Shown here piece after piece: positions 10,072 to 23,420 of a stretch of 64,000 nucleotides of DNA. Below the pieces are notes generated by a model. That model had not been told where the DNA came from, searched no databases, and was given only the letters and a program-made list of their open reading frames with translations. The DNA comes from Trifolium pratense (lineage: Eukaryota > Streptophyta > Magnoliopsida > Fabales > Fabaceae). The translations under genes and the position numbers were made by a program. The stretch lies in the NCBI RefSeq assembly GCF_020283565.1, contig NC_060059.1, forward strand, positions 32,662,838 to 32,726,837, given 5' to 3'. Numbering within the stretch: position 1 is the stretch's first letter; the number at the start of each line of letters is the position of its first letter.

Positions 10072-10859
10072 CAGAGGAGGCTCGCATGCATGTGCGAGGT
10101 GTGCGACGGCATAGGGCCTCAAAATTTTGAGGGCCTCAACTCAAAATTTTGAGGTCCTATAATATTACTTATATATTATTTATACCTATAAAATATCAGA
10201 TATATATTAATAGATTAATTTTTAGGCCCTAAAATAATAGTTATATATTGTTAATGTTCATAAATATCATGAGTATCAATATACTCCCTCCGGTCCTTTT
10301 TATAAGGAACAATTTGGAAAAAAAATTTGGTCATTTTTATAAGAAACAATCATTAAATTTATTCTTACAATTCCATTTTTACCCTTATTAAATTGTATCC
10401 ATTCCAAAGTTATGCATTAATTAGAGTGATATATTCCCTAAGGATAAATTAATACACCAAGGTTAGTTTTGGAATAGATTGTAAAATTTTAGAATTTTTA
10501 TTAAGAAAGATAAGGTTTCTTGGTATGTGTGTTTTTTCCAAATTGTTCCTTATAATAAGGACCGGAGGGAGTATTAGTTATCTATACTCGTAAATATAGT
10601 TCTAGTCATTTTAATCTTTGCATAAAATTTAATCTTAGATTATGATGTTCCTTTTTGACGTTATATTCAAAGATAATTATTTTGTATTTCTTGTTTCATT
10701 TAATTTAATGTAAGATTTAATATTGATAATTTATATGTTTACAAGAATATTTTTTTTATATTATATGCAATTTAAATCGATAATTTTTTTAATTTTTTTT
10801 TATTAAGGGGCCACTTTTATATTTTGCACAGAGCCTCCTAAAACTCGGAGACGCCCCTG
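10072..10859. mobile_element. hAT-type non-autonomous element
   Basis: It begins CAGAGGAGGCTCG and ends with the complement of CAGGGGCGTCTCCG. An 8-bp target duplication AATATATT flanks it (10064-10071 and 10860-10867). Removing it and one duplication restores the P450 reading [10 protein letters not shown], which is independent proof of the boundaries. It contains a Stowaway MITE and no transposase. Confidence 0.88.
10284..10571. mobile_element. Stowaway MITE (288 bp) nested in the hAT element
   Basis: Terminal inverted repeats CTCCCTCCGGTCC, with TA duplicated at each end, as in Tc1/Mariner-derived Stowaway MITEs. Confidence 0.88.
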
Positions 10860-11394
10860 AATATATTCTTTGTATGCAATGGGAAGGATGGAAAAAATAT
10901 GGGGCGCAGATTGTTTGAAATTTAAGCCTGAAAGATGGATATCAAATAGAGGACAAATTATAAAAGTACCATCTTATAAGTTCATTGCATTCAATGCAGG
11001 TCCTAGAAGTTGTATTGGTAAAGATATAAACTTTCTTCAAATGAAAATGGTTGCAACTACAGTGTTGTGGAAGGTCAATCTATTACTCCAACAGTTTCTA
11101 TAGTTCTTTCGCATGAAACATGGATTTAAGGTCACAGTTAGCAAAAGATTCATTTGATTCAAGAATTAAATTTCTATGAATTGTTCCTGGTGTATTTTAG
11201 GTGTGTTTTTTTTTTTTTTTTTCAACTGTTTGTGTTTTTGTTAGTAATTTTGTTGGAAAATTTATGTTGAAATAACATTTTTCTTCTAGTTATGTGTACT
11301 TTTGGTAGTATTTATATGTACTCTATATTTTTTCTTGGTCACAAACATATAATATTATATTTTGCCGGTAAAAAAATAAAATAAAATCCGTCTT

Positions 11395-11757
11395 TAGTCA
11401 CAATCTCCTATAAAGTGCATATAATCAAACACTCCTCTCTCTCAACACACTTTTGTCGAATTTTATTTTTCTTTGAGTTCTCTTCTTCCTCTATCGGTTA
11501 GGGTGGTTTTTAGTCATTTTTGGCCTAAAATCACTCCTTTGCATATTTTTTTCTCTTGTTTTTAATTTAAATAAGTGATTTTCACATTGTCTTTTAGTTG
11601 TTTTCTTTTGTATTTGTGATTTCGCCGTCCGATTGCGGCGTTTGTGTTTGTCGTCTTCAATCAATTGCAAATTCAATCAATGATTTGAGTATCAGTGTTG
11701 CAGATCCGAAAACATTGACATTTCGGTAACTTTAAATTTATCATATTATTTATAGGC
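11395..11757 (+). repeat. Dispersed repeat related to the 16.1-16.5 kb retroposon-like element
   Basis: It shares with the complement of 16.1-16.5 kb the order GTGATTTTCACA, a GTTTTTTGT-rich stretch, a TGCGGCGTTTGTG-like block, CAATTGCAAAT and a CAGATC segment. It is cut off on the right where the copia element begins. The family is unknown; it resembles a 5' untranslated region with a CT-rich start. Confidence 0.4.
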
Positions 11758-14215
11758 ATTTTGCAATTTGAGTCGGAATTCTAGACAACCAAATTCCTTG
11801 ACAGGCACTACTAGCTGCAGCAATGAATTCAGCTTCAGTGGTGGACAATGTTACAAATGGTTGCTTCTTAGATGACCATGAAACTGCCTTGGTACTAATC
11901 ATAAACACATAGCCAGATGTGCTTCTTCTGTCATCATCATCACCAGCATAATCAGAGTCAGACCAACCAACCAACTCTTCTCCTTTGCCTCTTTCATACC
12001 ATAGACCATAGTTAGCAGTTCCTTTCAAATATCTGAGTATTCTTTTCACAGCAGCCATATGAATCTCAGTAGGTCTTTCCATATATCTTGCTACTAAGCA
12101 CACAGAAAATGCAAGATCAAGCCTGGTGGCAAGCAAATACATCAGACAACCTACCATTTGCTTATAGATTGTTGCATTGCTGGCTTGTCCTGTTTCATCT
12201 TTCTGCAATTTACTTCCAGGCACAATAGGGTTGCTTACACTGTTACAATCATACATTCCAAATCTCTGAAGATTTCAACTGCATATTTTTGTTGATACAA
12301 AAATATTCCATTACCATCTTGCTTTACTTCCACGCCAAGGAAGTATCTCATTTTACCCAAATCAGTCATTGCAAAATTTCTTTCCATAGAGCTCTTGAAA
12401 TCAGCAAACAATTTTTGATCATTGCCTGTGAAGATCAAGTCACCAACATAGAGACTTACTACTATGATTCTTCCATCTGTTTCACTTTTGACAAATAGGG
12501 TATGCTCATGAGGACATTTTTCAAATCCTTCATGATTAAAGTAAGCTTCTATCTTGTTGTACCAAGCTCTTGGTGCCTGTCTCAAACCATACAATGACTT
12601 CTTTAACTTGTACACCAATTCTTTGTTTTTCTTTTGATACCCTAGAGGCTGGTCTACATATACTTCCTCATTGAGTTCTCCATGTAGAAATGCACTTTTT
12701 ACATCAAGTTGAAACACATACCAGTCTTTCAAGGCAGCTATAGCCAGAATTGTTTTGATAGTGTCCCACCTTGCAACAGGTGCAAACACTTCATTGTAGT
12801 CTATGCCCTGTTGCTGAGAGTAGCCTTTTGCCACCAATCTTGCTTTGTATTTTTCAATTTTGCCCTGTTCATTGTACTTGGTTTTGTATATCCATTTTAC
12901 CCCAATTTTCTTTGCACCAGCTGGTAATGTAGTCAGTTCCCAAGTATTATTGCTTTCAATAGCTTCAATTTCAGCATCCATGGCCTTTCTCCAAGTATCA
13001 TGTTTACATGCCTCTTTATAAGTGGTGGGATCAGTGCTTGGTGTGAAGATAGCAAGGTTGTGCATCTCAGCTTCATCCGTGACAAAATCATCAAGGTATC
13101 CTAGTCTTTTTGAAACTCTTTTATCTAATGGAGGGTTATCTTCTTCATCACTGTCTTCTGAATCAAGGACTATTTGATCAGCCACATCATCATGTGCTTC
13201 ATTTACATTCATTGACTCACTGTGATCATCATAACCCTCATTTGCTTCTTCACTATGTTTACTTGTTGAGCAAGCATCTGTGTCAGGGATCACTTCTCTT
13301 CCCTTGACTGTTTCAATTTCATTACTTTCCCAATTCCATTGTTTTGTTTCATCAAATTTTACATCTTTGCTCACCACTATCTTCCTTTTCATAGGATCAT
13401 ATAGCTTATAAGCCTTGGATTCATCACTTATTCCCAAGTAGATGCATACTATGCTTTTGTCATCAAGTTTCTTTCTTAGATTATCAGGCACATGAACATA
13501 AGCAATAGATCCAAAAACTTTGAAATGGCTTACTGATGGTTTAATTCCACTCCAGGCCTCTTCTGGTGTGGCATCCTTTACTACAAAAGTAGGACATCTA
13601 TTGAGTATATGCACTGTCCAGTTGACTGCTTCAGGCCAAAAACTCTTTGGCACATTCTTATCTTTCAACATGCTCCTTACCATATTCATAATGGTTCTAT
13701 TCTTCCTCTTAAAGACCCCATTCTATTGAGGTGTGTAAGCAGCTATAAGTTGTCTTTTGATTCCTTGAACATCACAATATTCATTGAATGCAGTAGATGT
13801 ATATTCACCTCCTCTGTCAGTTCTTAAACACTGTATCTTGAGCTTAGTTTCATTTTCCACCATAGCCTTGAACTTCTGGAAGGCAATGAATGCTTCAAAT
13901 TTTTCACTCAAGAAGTATATCCATGTTTTTCTGCTTAGATCATCAATGAAGGTGATAAAGTATCTTTTCTTGCCATTAGATTCAGGATTGATAGGGTCAC
14001 AGATGTTAGATTGTACTAACTGCAATTTTTCACTAGCTCTCCAGAGACTTTTCTTTGGCATTGAGTATCTCTGTTGCTTTCCCTTCATGCAGCTGACACA
14101 CTTTTGTTCAGGTTCCTTCACATATGGCAGACCTTGTACCATCTTCTTCTGAGCCAAGATGTTGATCCCTTTGAAGCTCAAGTGTCCATATCTTTGATGC
14201 CAGAGTTGAGCATCA
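11758..14215 (-). pseudogene. Copia pol: integrase, reverse transcriptase and RNase H, inactivated
   Basis: The pre-integrase H..H/C..C motif is seen (WHQRYGHL then CVSCMKGKQ). In the integrase core the two Asp contexts remain (TFIDDLSRKTW, LRTDRGGEYT), but TPQ is followed by a stop at about 13.72 kb. The position of the catalytic Glu (normally in an ERKNRT context) reads KRKNRT. The RT keeps KARLVAKGYSQQ and QLDVKSAFLHG, but the catalytic box reads YVGDL instead of YVDDL. RNase H has SDSDYAGD and TEAEFIA. A frameshift separates RT from RNase H near 12.24 kb. The element cannot transpose itself. Confidence 0.9.
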
Positions 14216-14338
14216 TTACTTTATGCTGCTTTGAAGCAATTTGGAATCAATACTGGTGCTTTGATTATGTACATTCTATTCATTGACATATGAGTGAACA
14301 TAATCAATCCATTTTCTTCATGGTACACTTTACAAGTG

Positions 14339-14836
14339 TCATTCTTGAACACTATTGTGAGATTTCTCTACTGTACCTTGAGTCATAGCTTCACCATGCA
14401 TCTTCATCTTGTTAACAATGGTGAGAGTGCGTGAAAAGTAATCATCAATTGACTCTCCAATCTTCATATTCAGAGATTTATATTCTTTCCTCAGTGCCTG
14501 CAACTGTGCTCTTTTAACTTTGGTCGATCCTTGATACTTCAATCGCATAGAATCCCAAATTTCTTTGGTTGTATCCCTAGAAAGAATGGTTTCAAGAATT
14601 GTTCAATCAATTGCTTGAAAAAGATAGTTCTTTGCTTTCAGATCTTTCAATCTACTCTCTTCTGCAGACTTCAATTGCTCCTGTGTTGCGTTTGCAGGTG
14701 CTACAATCACGCCATTCTCGATCAAATCCCAATACTCTTTAGAACGCAGCAAATTTTCCATAAGCATGGCCCAATGATCATAGAAGCCATCGAATCTTGG
14801 TATAGAAGGTTGCATATAGTTGCTTGATTCAGCCAT
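14339..14836 (-). pseudogene. Copia gag, 5' portion with premature stop
   Basis: MAESSNYMQPSIPRFDGFYD starts a gag of the UBN2 type. In-frame TGA at about 14603 interrupts it at AID*TILETILS, after which it resumes as RDTTKEIWDSMRLKYQGSTK and a YKSLNMKIGESIDDYFSR segment. The knuckle region is deleted. Confidence 0.8.
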
Positions 14837-14971
14837 GTAAGCTTGAATCAGAAGTTTCTTGAAACAGATTATGGTTTTTGCGTGTAACTAACTTTGGTTC
14901 TTTGTGTAACTAACTTCGGTTATTATACAAAGATGGGTTTAGATCGTTTCAAAAGGTATACTGATACCAAT

Positions 14972-15214
14972 TGTTGAAATAAATTCGTACTTCTCATTGA
15001 TCACTAACAACAATACAAGCCTTATATAGGCAATGTCACAACATACAAACAGGCTTAGACACAAGCTAGGCACGCAGGCCAGCAGACAGGCTCGCAAGCC
15101 ATCAAGCCAGGCACGCGCGCGCAGGCCAGTCTAACTTAAGGCCCAAGCAACAATCTAAGCCACACATATACACACAATTAAACTGTAAAACTAACATCAT
15201 TGGGGCTCCTAACA
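14972..15214 (-). repeat. 5' LTR of the copia element
   Basis: 243 bp, on the minus strand beginning TGTTAGGAGCCCC and ending TTTCAACA directly before ATTGGTATCAG. It contains a GCGCGCGC-rich block and a TATATAAGGC promoter box. A related LTR forms the left end of the chimeric element at 35.7 kb. Confidence 0.8.
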
Positions 15215-16050
15215 ATAACTATAATTTTGTACAAATCCACATTAGTGAAGAAACTAGCTTGCAAATACCATAAACTAACGTTTAAGGAAAATAGAATCAT
15301 ACCCATTTAACAATCGAAAATATGCAAATATCATAAACTAATAAAATATAAACCAATCAAGTGTCACACTTTCTCTAACATCCACTTGTTTCACCCTATT
15401 AACCAAAGATTCAACATATGAGATTTTCCCGTGCAAAAAAAATAATGTCATTACGAGAGTTCTAAATAGACCACATAACAATTTCCAACATTCTAACAAC
15501 CACTGTGACCTATCTCTCCTATCCACACCCACCCCAAAGAAAGCTCTCAAAGAGAACTAAACCAATTCAAACTCCAACCACATAAAAATAACATACTAAA
15601 CAAAAAGAACACTGCTACTTGGGCACCCACATTAATGATAATGTAAATGCTGATGTTCCTTGAATAGTGAAGCAGGGAGAAATTTATTTATTGAGTTAGA
15701 GACGTCAACGTTGTTGGCGTTGAACTGAAAAATTATGATGTATAGTGTTCTGGATGCAATTAGTAATGTCTAAACTCCGTCTCATAAAAAATATCGTTAT
15801 GCGTCTTTCTTTCAAAACTGATTGATCATGTTGATTTATTTTTTTTGGGTACATTTGATAATGTTGATTTTAATAATAATATGAGGTATAGGTGGAGGAC
15901 GGGGAAGGATAGGGATGCCAACAAAATTGGGATGTCTGTCCCAACTTTAATGTCTAATTGTTCTTAATTTATCAAAAAAATAATGTTGATTTTAATAATG
16001 TATAAAAGACATTAATAACATGACATTGCACACTTGGATAAAACAATATA
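15215..16050. other. Unassigned intergenic sequence
   Basis: AT-rich with no gene or recognised repeat. Confidence 0.4.
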
Positions 16051-16545
16051 CTTTTTTTTTTACTAAAAATAAACGATATTCATCCATTCAAATTTAAAGA
16101 GTATATCGATGCAATACAAATTAAAATTCGCTAAAAACAAAAGGGCTGAATATGCAAATAAACTCACATCATCCATGTTAATAACATAAAACGGCGAATT
16201 ACATAAGCCTACGAATATGACTATATTGAAGTGTCTGGAATGCCCATGTCTCCAGATCTGTAGCGTTGATAACACAAAAGTCGACATTGAAATATGGATT
16301 TGCAATTGATCGAAACTAATCCTTCAACCTGAAACAAATGAACACCGCACAAAGACGATATGACAAAATATACCGCACAACGACGGGACAACACCGCACA
16401 AAGACGGAACAACAAAATACACAAAAACAAACAAATATGTGAAAATCACATTTATTTAATTTATTTAATATAACGAGAAATAAAAATAATTTTGAAGTGG
16501 TGACGGCTAGGGTTAGAAGATGAGAGAAAAAGAGAGGAAGGAGGT
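16051..16545 (-). mobile_element. Poly(A)-tailed retroposon-like repeat of unknown family
   Basis: Read on the minus strand it starts in a CT-rich leader with TCTAACCCTAGCCGTCACC. It has three GTCTTTGTGCGGT-type tandem words (about 16335-16410) and ends in a run of A (16051-16060). A related piece is at 11.4-11.75 kb. Target duplications were not found and no A/B boxes are seen, so it may instead be a processed transcript. Confidence 0.35.
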
Positions 16546-17038
16546 AGCTTATAAAGTTATAACCACCAACAATATAAATGTCATTAAACTTTTATGCTAT
16601 TTCAATAATACTTTTCATAAAAAATATTTTACTTATTTAAATAATAGTATATTAAATTAAAATAAATATTATTGAAATATTTTTTTAATATTTTTTTAAA
16701 AAAATATATGTTATTGAAATAGAAGAAAAGTTTAATCACGTCAATCATAGTTTGGCCATATGTGTAGTGCCACATCATTAATAACATTGACACATCATTA
16801 AAATTGACTCTAAAATTGAGTGGGGGACCAAAACTCAAGAAAAATTGAAATAGAGGATCAAAATATTGGTTTTTAAAATAGGGGATTAAAACTTCTAAAA
16901 ATTGAAAATAGAGGATCAAAATTGCATTTAAGCCTATATAAAATGATAATTACTTATTAAAATAACTTTATCAATTATAATTAGTGTAATAGTTAAGTAG
17001 TGAAAATAAATTTTGTAAAAAAAAAATAGTGAAAATAA
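16546..17038. other. Unassigned AT-rich sequence
   Basis: TTTTTTAATATT-rich. A GGGGATTAAAACTT / GAGGATCAAAAT repeat pattern near 16.85-16.92 kb may be the end of a degraded Mutator-like foldback. Confidence 0.3.
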
Positions 17039-17047
17039 ATAAATAAA

Positions 17048-17875
17048 GGGTTAAATATATTTTTTGTCCCTATAGTTTCACAAAATTTTCGTTTTAGTCC
17101 CTAAAGTTTGTTGTCACACTTTTTAGTTCCTGAAGTTTCATTAGTCAATGGTTTTAGTCTTTGCTGTCCACATGGGTTTAATGGAGGATGACGTGGCACT
17201 ACGACGTGTATTTTTTATTTTTTTTGCCAAGTCACCAATCAATTTTTTTTAAAAAAAAAAATTCAAATTTTTTTTTAAAAAAATTTCAGTTTTTTTTGGC
17301 ATCCCCAATCCCAATTAAAAGGAAAAAATTCCTAATTATTTGCAATTTCTTCTCTAATTAGTTGGTTTTGTTATAACCAAATTTCTATGAAGGAAAGAAT
17401 TTAGAAAAATAAATAAAAAAAATTTAGTTAATTAATAATTAAATTGAGAAAAAGAAAAATTAGATTAAACAAATTGTTAAAAGACCATAAACGCATAATA
17501 GAACCAGTAGAAAACAAAAAGCGATTAACGCAGAACAGAACCTAGAATTCATGGTACCATAAACCTCCCAATCTTCTCAATCCCAGAAATCAAAACCGAA
17601 AACGCGTTCGGTTTAATTTAATTAAATTATTAATTAACTAAATTTATTTTTCTAAATTCTTTCATTTATAGAAAACTGAAAAATAAAAAAAAAATTGAAG
17701 AAAAAAATAAAAAATACACGTCGCTGATCACATCATCCTCCATAAAATCCATGTGGACAGCAGGGACTAAAACCATTGACTAATGAAACTTCAGGACTAA
17801 AAAGTGTGAAAACAAATTTCAGGGACTAAAACGAAAATTCTGTGAAACTATAGGGACCAAAAATATATTTAACCC
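17048..17875. mobile_element. Mutator-like element with long terminal inverted repeats (828 bp)
   Basis: GGGTTAAATATATTTTTTGT at the left is mirrored at the right, and the inverted similarity extends about 170 bp into each side (including the GTCCACATGG word). ATAAATAAA is duplicated at 17039-17047 and 17876-17884. There is no transposase; the interior is AT-rich. A half copy of the same family lies at 37440-37831. Confidence 0.85.
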
Positions 17876-17984
17876 ATAAATAAATACTACCCAACTTATA
17901 TTATTATCTACTGGTACTTTTAGACAAAATTCAATTAAATCCTATTATACCTTGATTTATTTTTGGTTAAGTAAATTAATAATG

Positions 17985-18069
17985 GCAAGACTCACACATT
18001 TAAATATGGAGAAATATGAAATTCGGAGTTCGAACCCCGACTATTTCAATAATGTCTCTGGTAACTGAC
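17985..18069 (+). mobile_element. SINE-like remnant with B box
   Basis: GGAGTTCGAACCCC matches a pol III B box. The following CTATTTCAATAATGTCTC and the ATGGAGAAAT stretch match a second, more degraded copy at 44258-44345. It is interrupted on the right by an LTR starting at 18070. Confidence 0.5.

Positions 18070-20056
<1,987 letters not shown>

Positions 20057-20139
<83 letters not shown>
20057..20139. repeat. (TA)n microsatellite, 83 bp
   Basis: A pure TA run directly abutting the foldback element at 20140; a further 19 bp of TA follows the element's other end (21707-21725). Confidence 0.98.
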
Positions 20140-20141
<2 letters not shown>

Positions 20142-21706
20142 GGTTTTCTAACTTAGACCCTAGTTAGGTCTAAGTTAGCAAGGTGCACCTTTTGAGTTGG
20201 ACAAAAATACCATTTTTTTTTTTTTGAAACAATAGAGCAACTGGGGCATGTATGTAATTTGCATCATAAAAATACCCTTTTCATTTTAAAAAAGCAGGAC
20301 ACGTGTCAACTGCTGGGTGGTTGGCGTGTTTTTTTTTTCATTTAATACTTTAAACTCAATTATTTCGTTGTAAATTAATTTTTTATTTTTTTATTTTTAT
20401 ACCAAAATTCATAATTTTTTTTGTCTACAAATAGAGACTTGGTTCGTTTGATTTGGACACAAAAAAAAAACTCAATTTTTCACTACCTTTAATTATCTTT
20501 ATATAATACTGTGAAACCATTTAGCTGGTAGAATGGTTTCACAGTATAACTCTCTGAAACCATTTTACTGGTAGAATGATTTCAGTGAGTAATTTCTTAA
20601 TTGTTTGCTTCTGAAACCATTCTGAAACCATTTAGCTGGTACAATGGTTTCAGAGCGTTGTACTTTGAAACCATTTCACTGATAGAATGGTTTCAGGGGA
20701 GTTGATTTTTAATTGTTTGCTTCTGAAACCATTTTACTGCTAGAATGGTTTCACAGTATAACTCTCTGAAACCATTCTTCCAGCTAAATGGTTTCAGAAG
20801 CAAACAATAGTTTTTAATTACCGTTTTATCTCATTTAATTAACGAAAAATAGTTTCAGGTCTCAAAAAATTTCATAAAATATACCAAAAGTTCCAGAATA
20901 TTATCTAATATTTTATTAGAAACAAATAAAAAAACAATTGGTTTCAGAGTACAAATCTATGAAATTATTATTATTATTTGTTAAATGGTTTTAAAAAATC
21001 AGCGGAATTTGTGAAAATAATTTCATGACTTGAACTAGGGAGAGTGAGGTACACAAGAGGGTTCTAAATAATTCATAGTACTTTACATAAAATTTTGGAA
21101 ATTTTTTATGGAATTATAATATTTTTAATTACCTTTTTACTCATTTAATTAAATAAAAATAGTTTCGGGTCTCCAAAAATTTCATACAATATACCAAAAT
21201 TTCCAGAATATTATCTACTATTTTATTATGAAAAAATAAAAAAAAACTAGAGCCTCCCTGAGGCCGCACGCGCCCCCACGCGCCGCCGGTGAGAGTGGGC
21301 GTGGGCGACGCGCACTGTTCATCGTCCCTCCCACCCGTTTTATGCAGAAACGGGTCGTGCGACCCGGTTTTTGACCCGGTTCGATCTCCCTCAATACTCA
21401 ACGAAACTCGACGTTCCTTATAAGGATTTTGATCGTTTTTCAATTTTACAAAGGTTTCCGGTATTAGTTTTTGAAATCGGCGTTCGATTCGCACGTAAAA
21501 TGAGGTCGAAATTTGGAAGAAATTTAAAAAATGTAATAGTTGTTCTATTGTTTCAAAAAAAAAAAAAAAGGTATTTTTATGATGCAAATTACATACATGT
21601 CCCAGTTGCTCTATTGTTTCAAAAAAAAAAAATGGGTATTTTTGTCCAACTCAAAAGGTGCACCTTGCTAACTTAGACCTAACTAGGGTCTAAGTTAGAA
21701 AACCCC
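20140..21706. mobile_element. Foldback element A (1567 bp) inserted in (TA)n
   Basis: The terminal inverted repeats are over 120 bp, starting GGGGTTTTCTAACTTAGACC. Each tip contains its own hairpin (CTAACTTAGACC / GGTCTAAGTTAG around a 7-base loop). The interior has an array of GAAACCATT...AATGGTTTC hairpins (20513-20808) and a GC-rich block at 21250-21370 unlike the rest, possibly captured host DNA. There is no transposase. TA repeats on both sides hide any target duplication. A relative (element B) lies at 32314-34252. Confidence 0.85.
20513..20808. repeat. Phased hairpin array in foldback A
   Basis: GAAACC starts at 20513, 20556, 20613, 20624, 20667, 20725 and 20768. Each is followed about 13 bases later by AATGGTTTC or a close variant. 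Spacings are 43, 57, (an 11-bp local duplication), 43, 58, 43. Confidence 0.85.
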
Positions 21707-21725
21707 TATATATATATATATATAT

Positions 21726-21950
21726 GGGTGCTGTTAACATGTGCATATAGGGCATATGTTAAGGTTTCTATAATTAGAAATTTGTATTTAATATTATAAA
21801 CGAATTTAATGCTTAAAAGATATAATACACATGTTTCGAGAAAATATTTCTATATTTGTATTCTTAATGAGAGATAAGAGGAATAATTAATATCCATTGG
21901 ATTAAAATATATGGTTAAGATTTAATTACTCTCGTATATTCTTTTAGTAG
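21726..21950. mobile_element. Truncated hairpin-tipped small element
   Basis: It starts GGGTGCTGTTAACATGTGC directly after a (TA)n tract and resembles the ends of the elements at 22062 and 41044. No right end is seen. Confidence 0.4.
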
Positions 21951-22061
21951 CTATGAGTCTCCTTCTCTTCCACTCTTGTTTCTCGCCTCCCCTCATAATA
22001 TGGAAACCATTAACTTCAAAGATTTATTGGCAAAAAATGTTATCGATCACTATAACAATAA

Positions 22062-22245
22062 GACAAATGCTAAATAGTGCCCCAGGGGCACTTGTTAAGG
22101 ATTCAAATTTAGAAAGTTTTACTTGGAAATTGTGTAGTCAATACAACAAAAGTCTATATTTTGATATTTTCCATGCACAACTTTTATTTTATTTATTCTG
22201 TTGGTTTCTTAACTAGTGCCCCGGGAGCACTGGTTAGCAAGACCC
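22062..22245. mobile_element. Small hairpin-tipped MITE (184 bp)
   Basis: The ends GACAAATGCTAAATAGTGCC and GGGTCTTGCTAACCAGTGCT (complement) are inverted repeats. Each encloses a perfect or near-perfect palindrome (GTGCCCCAGGGGCAC on the left, GTGCCCCGGGAGCAC on the right). TAACAATAA is duplicated at 22053-22061 and 22246-22254, as for Mutator-like elements. Confidence 0.78.
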
Positions 22246-22254
22246 TAACAATAA

Positions 22255-22794
22255 TAATAAAGAAAATCAGTCACCATGCATCTAACAATCCAACCCCTTT
22301 GTAACGGTTTCCAATTTTCATTTTTGCATCTACTCGATTAGAAAACCATAGCTTTTCTATTTCCTAAGTTATTGTTTTTTGCCAGATATGGATTTGAAAG
22401 CACAATGGGTCTTAAATTGAGATTGATATAACCAAAAATATTGATCAGCTCTATTGATAGAAATTACTAGGAAGAATCAATAATCGGTGGATCTTACAGC
22501 TTTTCCAAAAAACAAATTGAACTTGAAATACTTTCTCCACTAATCCATATGCCAACACGGAATCTTATGCGGCCACAAGTGCAGAGTTATAGCATTCAAA
22601 TAATTCAACTTGAGTGAAACAATCAACATACTAATTTCAATAACAAAAGGAAGCCAAATCTAATTCTCGGTAGAATTTAAAATCACCTTTAATTTGAAGC
22701 CCAAATTGAAACGTCACAAACACATACCAATTTCAACGTTGTACGTAAGCCAAACATACACAAAGCAAACCTCTTTGATGCCACCAATCAAATT
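22255..22794. other. Unassigned intergenic sequence
   Basis: No gene or recognised repeat is seen. Confidence 0.4.
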
Positions 22795-23420
22795 CAATGG
22801 AGTCGCACCGCTCAAACCCAATGTTGTTTTTGATTTTAAAAATTTCGAAAAAAGGCTACTGCTGTAAAATATTATCGGCTGAGTCGCGGGTGAATACGCT
22901 CTCTTTAAGACGTTTCACGGTACTACTTAAAATTGTGCAGAGTAGACTATCAACCGTGAAGTCTTCAGATAAAACAACCTTCACAAATTTAAATACTGAA
23001 TTGCTACTGCACTGTAGAATTCGGGCAGAAATACACCCTTCTATATTGATTCGATGAATCAATTCAATAATTGATACAAGAGTATCAACTCGATGAAACA
23101 ACAAAGAAAGGAAAAAAAATTCGTGAAAGAAAGCAAGCAGAGAGAAGGAAAAAATTGTTCAGAGACTGTGTGAACTGATGAATAACAATGAAAAGGAGAC
23201 TGCTATTTATAATACCGAAATTGAGATAGTGGGCAACTGATTTTCTACATTGTAGGAATCAGTTGAATTTCAAAAAACAAAACAAACGTGACTTGTTTTG
23301 TAGGAACGGATTTTTCTTTTAACTGAGCAACGGATATGCGCTGACACAGCTTCGAAGACTTGGTTTCACACACAATTAACATGTGCGAAAAATAAAAACT
23401 CACACACTTAAAGAAAAATA
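22795..23420 (-). repeat. Probable LTR remnant (minus strand)
   Basis: On the minus strand a TATA-like ATTATAAATAGC lies near 23200-23215, followed by a CT-rich leader and, further on, a RDSADN..QQ-like reading. The same reading appears at 62.23-62.42 kb, which suggests a shared LTR or retroelement leader. The ends are not defined. Confidence 0.35.

Larger units (their letters stand above)
9757..11157 (+). pseudogene. CYP96-like P450 pseudogene fragment, split by a transposon
   Basis: The fragment covers only the C-terminal 40% of the enzyme. The first piece (9757-10071) starts at the I-helix (RDT...NLLTAGNGTTSS), shifts frame, then continues through EALRLYPP to KLIYS. A hAT element (10072-10859) interrupts it. 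The second piece (10868-11157) resumes at [11 protein letters not shown] and has FKPERW and the haem motif [11 protein letters not shown] small deletion and frameshift follow near the C-terminus. Its I-helix also has Gly in place of the acidic residue, as in the intact gene at 7.6 kb. It lies in opposite orientation to that gene, so it is probably a truncated inverted duplicate. Confidence 0.88.
11758..15214 (-). mobile_element. Degenerate, 3'-truncated Ty1/copia retrotransposon
   Basis: Reading on the minus strand: LTR (15214-14972), partial primer-binding site TGGTATCAG, gag start (14836), GAG-pre-integrase and integrase core, reverse transcriptase and RNase H, ending abruptly near 11758 inside the last domain. 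No 3' LTR is present. There is a large deletion between gag and pre-integrase (around 14.2-14.35 kb) that removed the CCHC knuckle and protease, plus several in-frame stops. The domain order (integrase before RT) defines Ty1/copia. Confidence 0.9.

Noticed and set aside
14972..15214. GCGCGCGC block as a Z-DNA or regulatory element
   Set aside because: It is very short and belongs to the copia LTR; nothing beyond composition supports a special role.
18000..18060. Possible tRNA gene at the GGAGTTCGAACCCCG box
   Set aside because: Only the T-arm/B-box part is present; no cloverleaf or anticodon arm forms, so it is a SINE relict.
20513..20808. Hairpin array considered as a microRNA cluster
   Set aside because: Arms are only about 9 bp, too short for precursors, and they recur as a minisatellite.
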